Source: Nematopogon swammerdamellus | Lineage: Eukaryota > Arthropoda > Insecta > Lepidoptera > Adelidae | Assembly: GCA_946902875.1 (NCBI GenBank) | Contig: OX336338.1 | Span: forward strand, 9,849,971-9,913,970 | DNA: 64,000 nt | Direction of reading: 5' to 3' | Shown here: positions 61,996 to 64,000 of the stretch, piece by piece | Numbering within the stretch: position 1 is the stretch's first letter | How the letters are laid out: each line of letters starts with the position of its first letter | Position numbers and translations under genes: made by a program | The notes under the pieces: model-generated | The model's database searches: none | Told to the model about the DNA's origin: nothing | What the model saw: only the letters and a program-made list of their open reading frames with translations

Positions 61996-62767
61996 CTACC
62001 CACCCCGATTTTTGTTTTTGTTTTTTTTTTATGTAGACAATTTGGATACGTATTTTAATTTAGTATAAATTAGTCTGATTTCGATACCATATTTTATGAC
62101 TATTTATCTTCGATTTTCCATTTATTGCAAACTTTTTATTTATTTGCAAAAAACTACGGCAAAAAATTTGATTTCGTCGCTAAGCTCTGGCGCTCGACGT
62201 TTGAGCCTGACATTAAATTTGGTTTTAAATCATAACGTCACCTAAGAGTTGTTCATCAGCCGTCAAATAATAGATTTCATTTATGATTTTTATACAATTA
62301 GATAAATATTCGCTTTCTGATCTATTTTTCACAGATTTATCCCTATTTTTCTGCAAATAGCGGTTTCTGTGGTATAGTAAATTGTTTTGAATACCTGAAG
62401 GTAAGTTTTTATCTTTTGTTGAGAATATTTTATTTTCATAATATAATATAATATAATATTTCGAGTTTTAGGGAGCGTCAGAGTAGGTATGGAACACGGC
62501 CTCGGGGCCGTGTACGTTAACGCTTGAACACAAAAATAATATACACTTAAAAGGTTGACTGGAATAAATAAAATCTCACTGAGCACTCTTGTGTCTTCTC
62601 AAGTAACTACTAGGTTACTTTCCTATTAATTGTGTGCAATAAATAGTTAAGCCTACATGGTGCAATAGGTACCTAATTACCTATTCTAAAACTAAGTATT
62701 TCAAATACAGATAATATATAAACTATTAATTTTTTCCACAAGCGCGTTGAAGTAACAAAGTATCAAG
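61996..62767. promoter_or_regulatory. 5' flank of the ADP/ATP carrier gene
   Basis: AT-rich. The GC-containing CGGCCTCGGGGCCGTG at 62497-62512 is a short palindrome. No TATA box could be assigned with confidence. Transcription start and 5' UTR are probably within the last few hundred bases. Confidence 0.4.
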
Positions 62768-63529
62768 ATGGGGGAGGAAGGCGGTGGTAAAATGGACTTC
62801 GGAAACCCGAGGGAGTTCGCCAAGGACTTCATAGCGGGGGGCGTGTCGGCCGCCGTCTCCAAGACTGTCGTGGCGCCCATTGAGAGAGTGAAGCTTTTGC
62901 TACAAGTACAACACATCTCCAAACATATTCCGGCCGATAAGCGTTACAAAGGTTATTTAAATACGTTTCTCTATACTCTATGCTTATCATAACATATTCG
63001 TTAAATTGGAAAGTCTGCTGTGCCCATTACCCGGCCGTGTCATGAATCTTAGTTTACGAAGTATTAGTGTCCAAATACGATACGAATACCTACAGAGCAC
63101 TTTTAAGAGCTCCTAGAGAAGATAATTTACCTGCGACATCAACGGTAGACATTTGGAAATACCACAGTACGAACAGTAGGTAAGTAGGTACCCACAGATC
63201 AGAGAAGTAAGGTGTTCTGTGTAGGTACCCCTACCTACTTTTTGATAAACTTTTTCACTGTGAACAGGTATCATGGATGCCTTCGTTCGGATTCCGAAGG
63301 AGCAAGGCATCGGGTCGTTCTGGCGTGGAAATACAGCCAACGTCATACGATACTTCCCCACCCAGGCTCTCAACTTCTCCTTCAAGGACAAGTACAAGCA
63401 AGTGTTCTTGGGTGGGGTGGACAAGAACACGCAGTTCTGGCGCTGGTTCCTGGGCAACCTGGCCTCTGGAGGTGCAGCGGGGGCCACTTCCCTCTGCTTC
63501 GTGTACCCGCTCGACTTCGCTAGAACAAG
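62768..63529 (+). CDS. ADP/ATP carrier (mitochondrial adenine nucleotide translocase), 5' part
   Basis: Exchanges cytosolic ADP for matrix ATP across the inner mitochondrial membrane; SLC25 family (ANT, sesB in flies). Exon 1, 62768-62951, encodes [14 protein letters not shown], then [20 protein letters not shown] with the first carrier signature PIERVK (37-42). Exon 2, from 63268, encodes [40 protein letters not shown] and [11 protein letters not shown], the second signature. Exon 1 to exon 2 joins in phase 1 (AAA G|GT). The exon 2 end is set at 63529, in the family-conserved FARTR, where only a GC donor (AAG|GCGAGA) is available. The third carrier repeat and the RRRMMM motif lie beyond the window. 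About half of the usual 300 aa is present. Confidence 0.9.
62952..63267. other. ADP/ATP carrier intron 1
   Basis: 315-bp intron with donor GTTATT and acceptor TGTGAACAG. No repeat recognised. Confidence 0.8.
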
Positions 63530-64000
63530 GCGAGAATTTTCAAGTATTTTAATATTTCCCGATCGAAGTTATTGTGAGATGAAAATTACGCTTGGCCCGA
63601 AACGTCGAGCCACATAGCTCGGAGTGAAACCGTGAGTAAAGCTGTTTGATTTAAAATAATGATGAGACGAAAATTGCCAATTTTGGCAAAATTTTTGACA
63701 AATTTATATTTCGACATTCAACTATACTAATCGACAATACTACCATGAAATAGATTAAACAAGTGGCCACAGGGGATTGTGACCAAAAGGGCGGTTTACT
63801 GCCGAATTTCTAAACAAAATAACATACTGATCCAAAAAATAAATTTGCGGTCCCTCGACTCCTTTAAGTAAGTAAACGGAAATTATTGACTTTTTAAGGG
63901 TCGGGGGTTTTTAAATGTGTAATAAAACTTTTATTTCAAGGTTTTTTAAAGAAACCACATGTAAATCGATCCAATTTTTAAGATAATTAATCTTTTGATT
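63530..64000. other. ADP/ATP carrier intron 2, partial
   Basis: AT-rich. Starts GCGAGAATTTTC. No sequence resembling the next carrier exon (LAADVGKG-type) is found before the window ends. Confidence 0.65.

Overview
The window is nuclear DNA from an insect, most likely a moth or butterfly. It has AT-rich background, short exons separated by long repeat-filled introns with GT-AG junctions, and many tRNA-derived SINEs, RTE/jockey-like LINE remnants, mariner and hAT elements. A GGGTTCCGTA / GGACAGACGG repeat common in Lepidoptera is also present. The order is inferred from repeat style and protein similarity, not from a search. There is no operon, CRISPR array or prokaryotic signal.

Five conserved genes carry the coding capacity. 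(1) ABCF2, a twin-ATPase ABC-F protein, minus strand, 10 exons, 1880-14790, 618 aa. (2) DDAH, dimethylarginine dimethylaminohydrolase, plus strand, 5 exons, 16528-26562, 268 aa; it lies head-to-head with ABCF2 across about 1.7 kb. (3) A SNAPC1/SNAP43-like subunit of the snRNA-activating complex, minus strand, 11 exons, 30996-43424, 517 aa. (4) Pin1/dodo, a phospho-specific prolyl isomerase, minus strand, 3 exons, 48715-53244, 157 aa. (5) The first two exons of a mitochondrial ADP/ATP carrier (ANT), plus strand, 62768-63529, running off the window. All five are housekeeping genes with no evident shared pathway. Every exon join listed here preserves the reading frame.

The rest is mobile DNA, and much of it can be delimited to the base by target-site duplications (TSDs). 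There are eight hAT-like or otherwise 8-bp-TSD elements (11024, 11209, 13989, 17835, 23491, 40613, 43574, 53611), a 78-bp perfectly palindromic MITE (59207), and a P-superfamily MITE with a THAP-exon remnant (50330). There is also a Tigger-like element holding a SINE and a dead mariner (27418-29253), piggyBac-like fragments, and two SINE families. One SINE copy appears to have a combined tRNA-like and 5S-rRNA-like promoter head. The region 53.6-57.9 kb is a four-level nest: hAT > long inverted-repeat element > SINE > 1.16-kb insert.

The observations I rate highest are: a tandem repeat in ABCF2 that multiplies an exon/intron junction seven times; the chimeric tRNA/5S SINE; the nested palindrome at 53.9-57.7 kb; the P-element-like MITE; the ultra-short palindromic MITE; two hAT MITEs that share three copies of one 8-bp target; and a three-copy repeat family that keeps the same small ORF.
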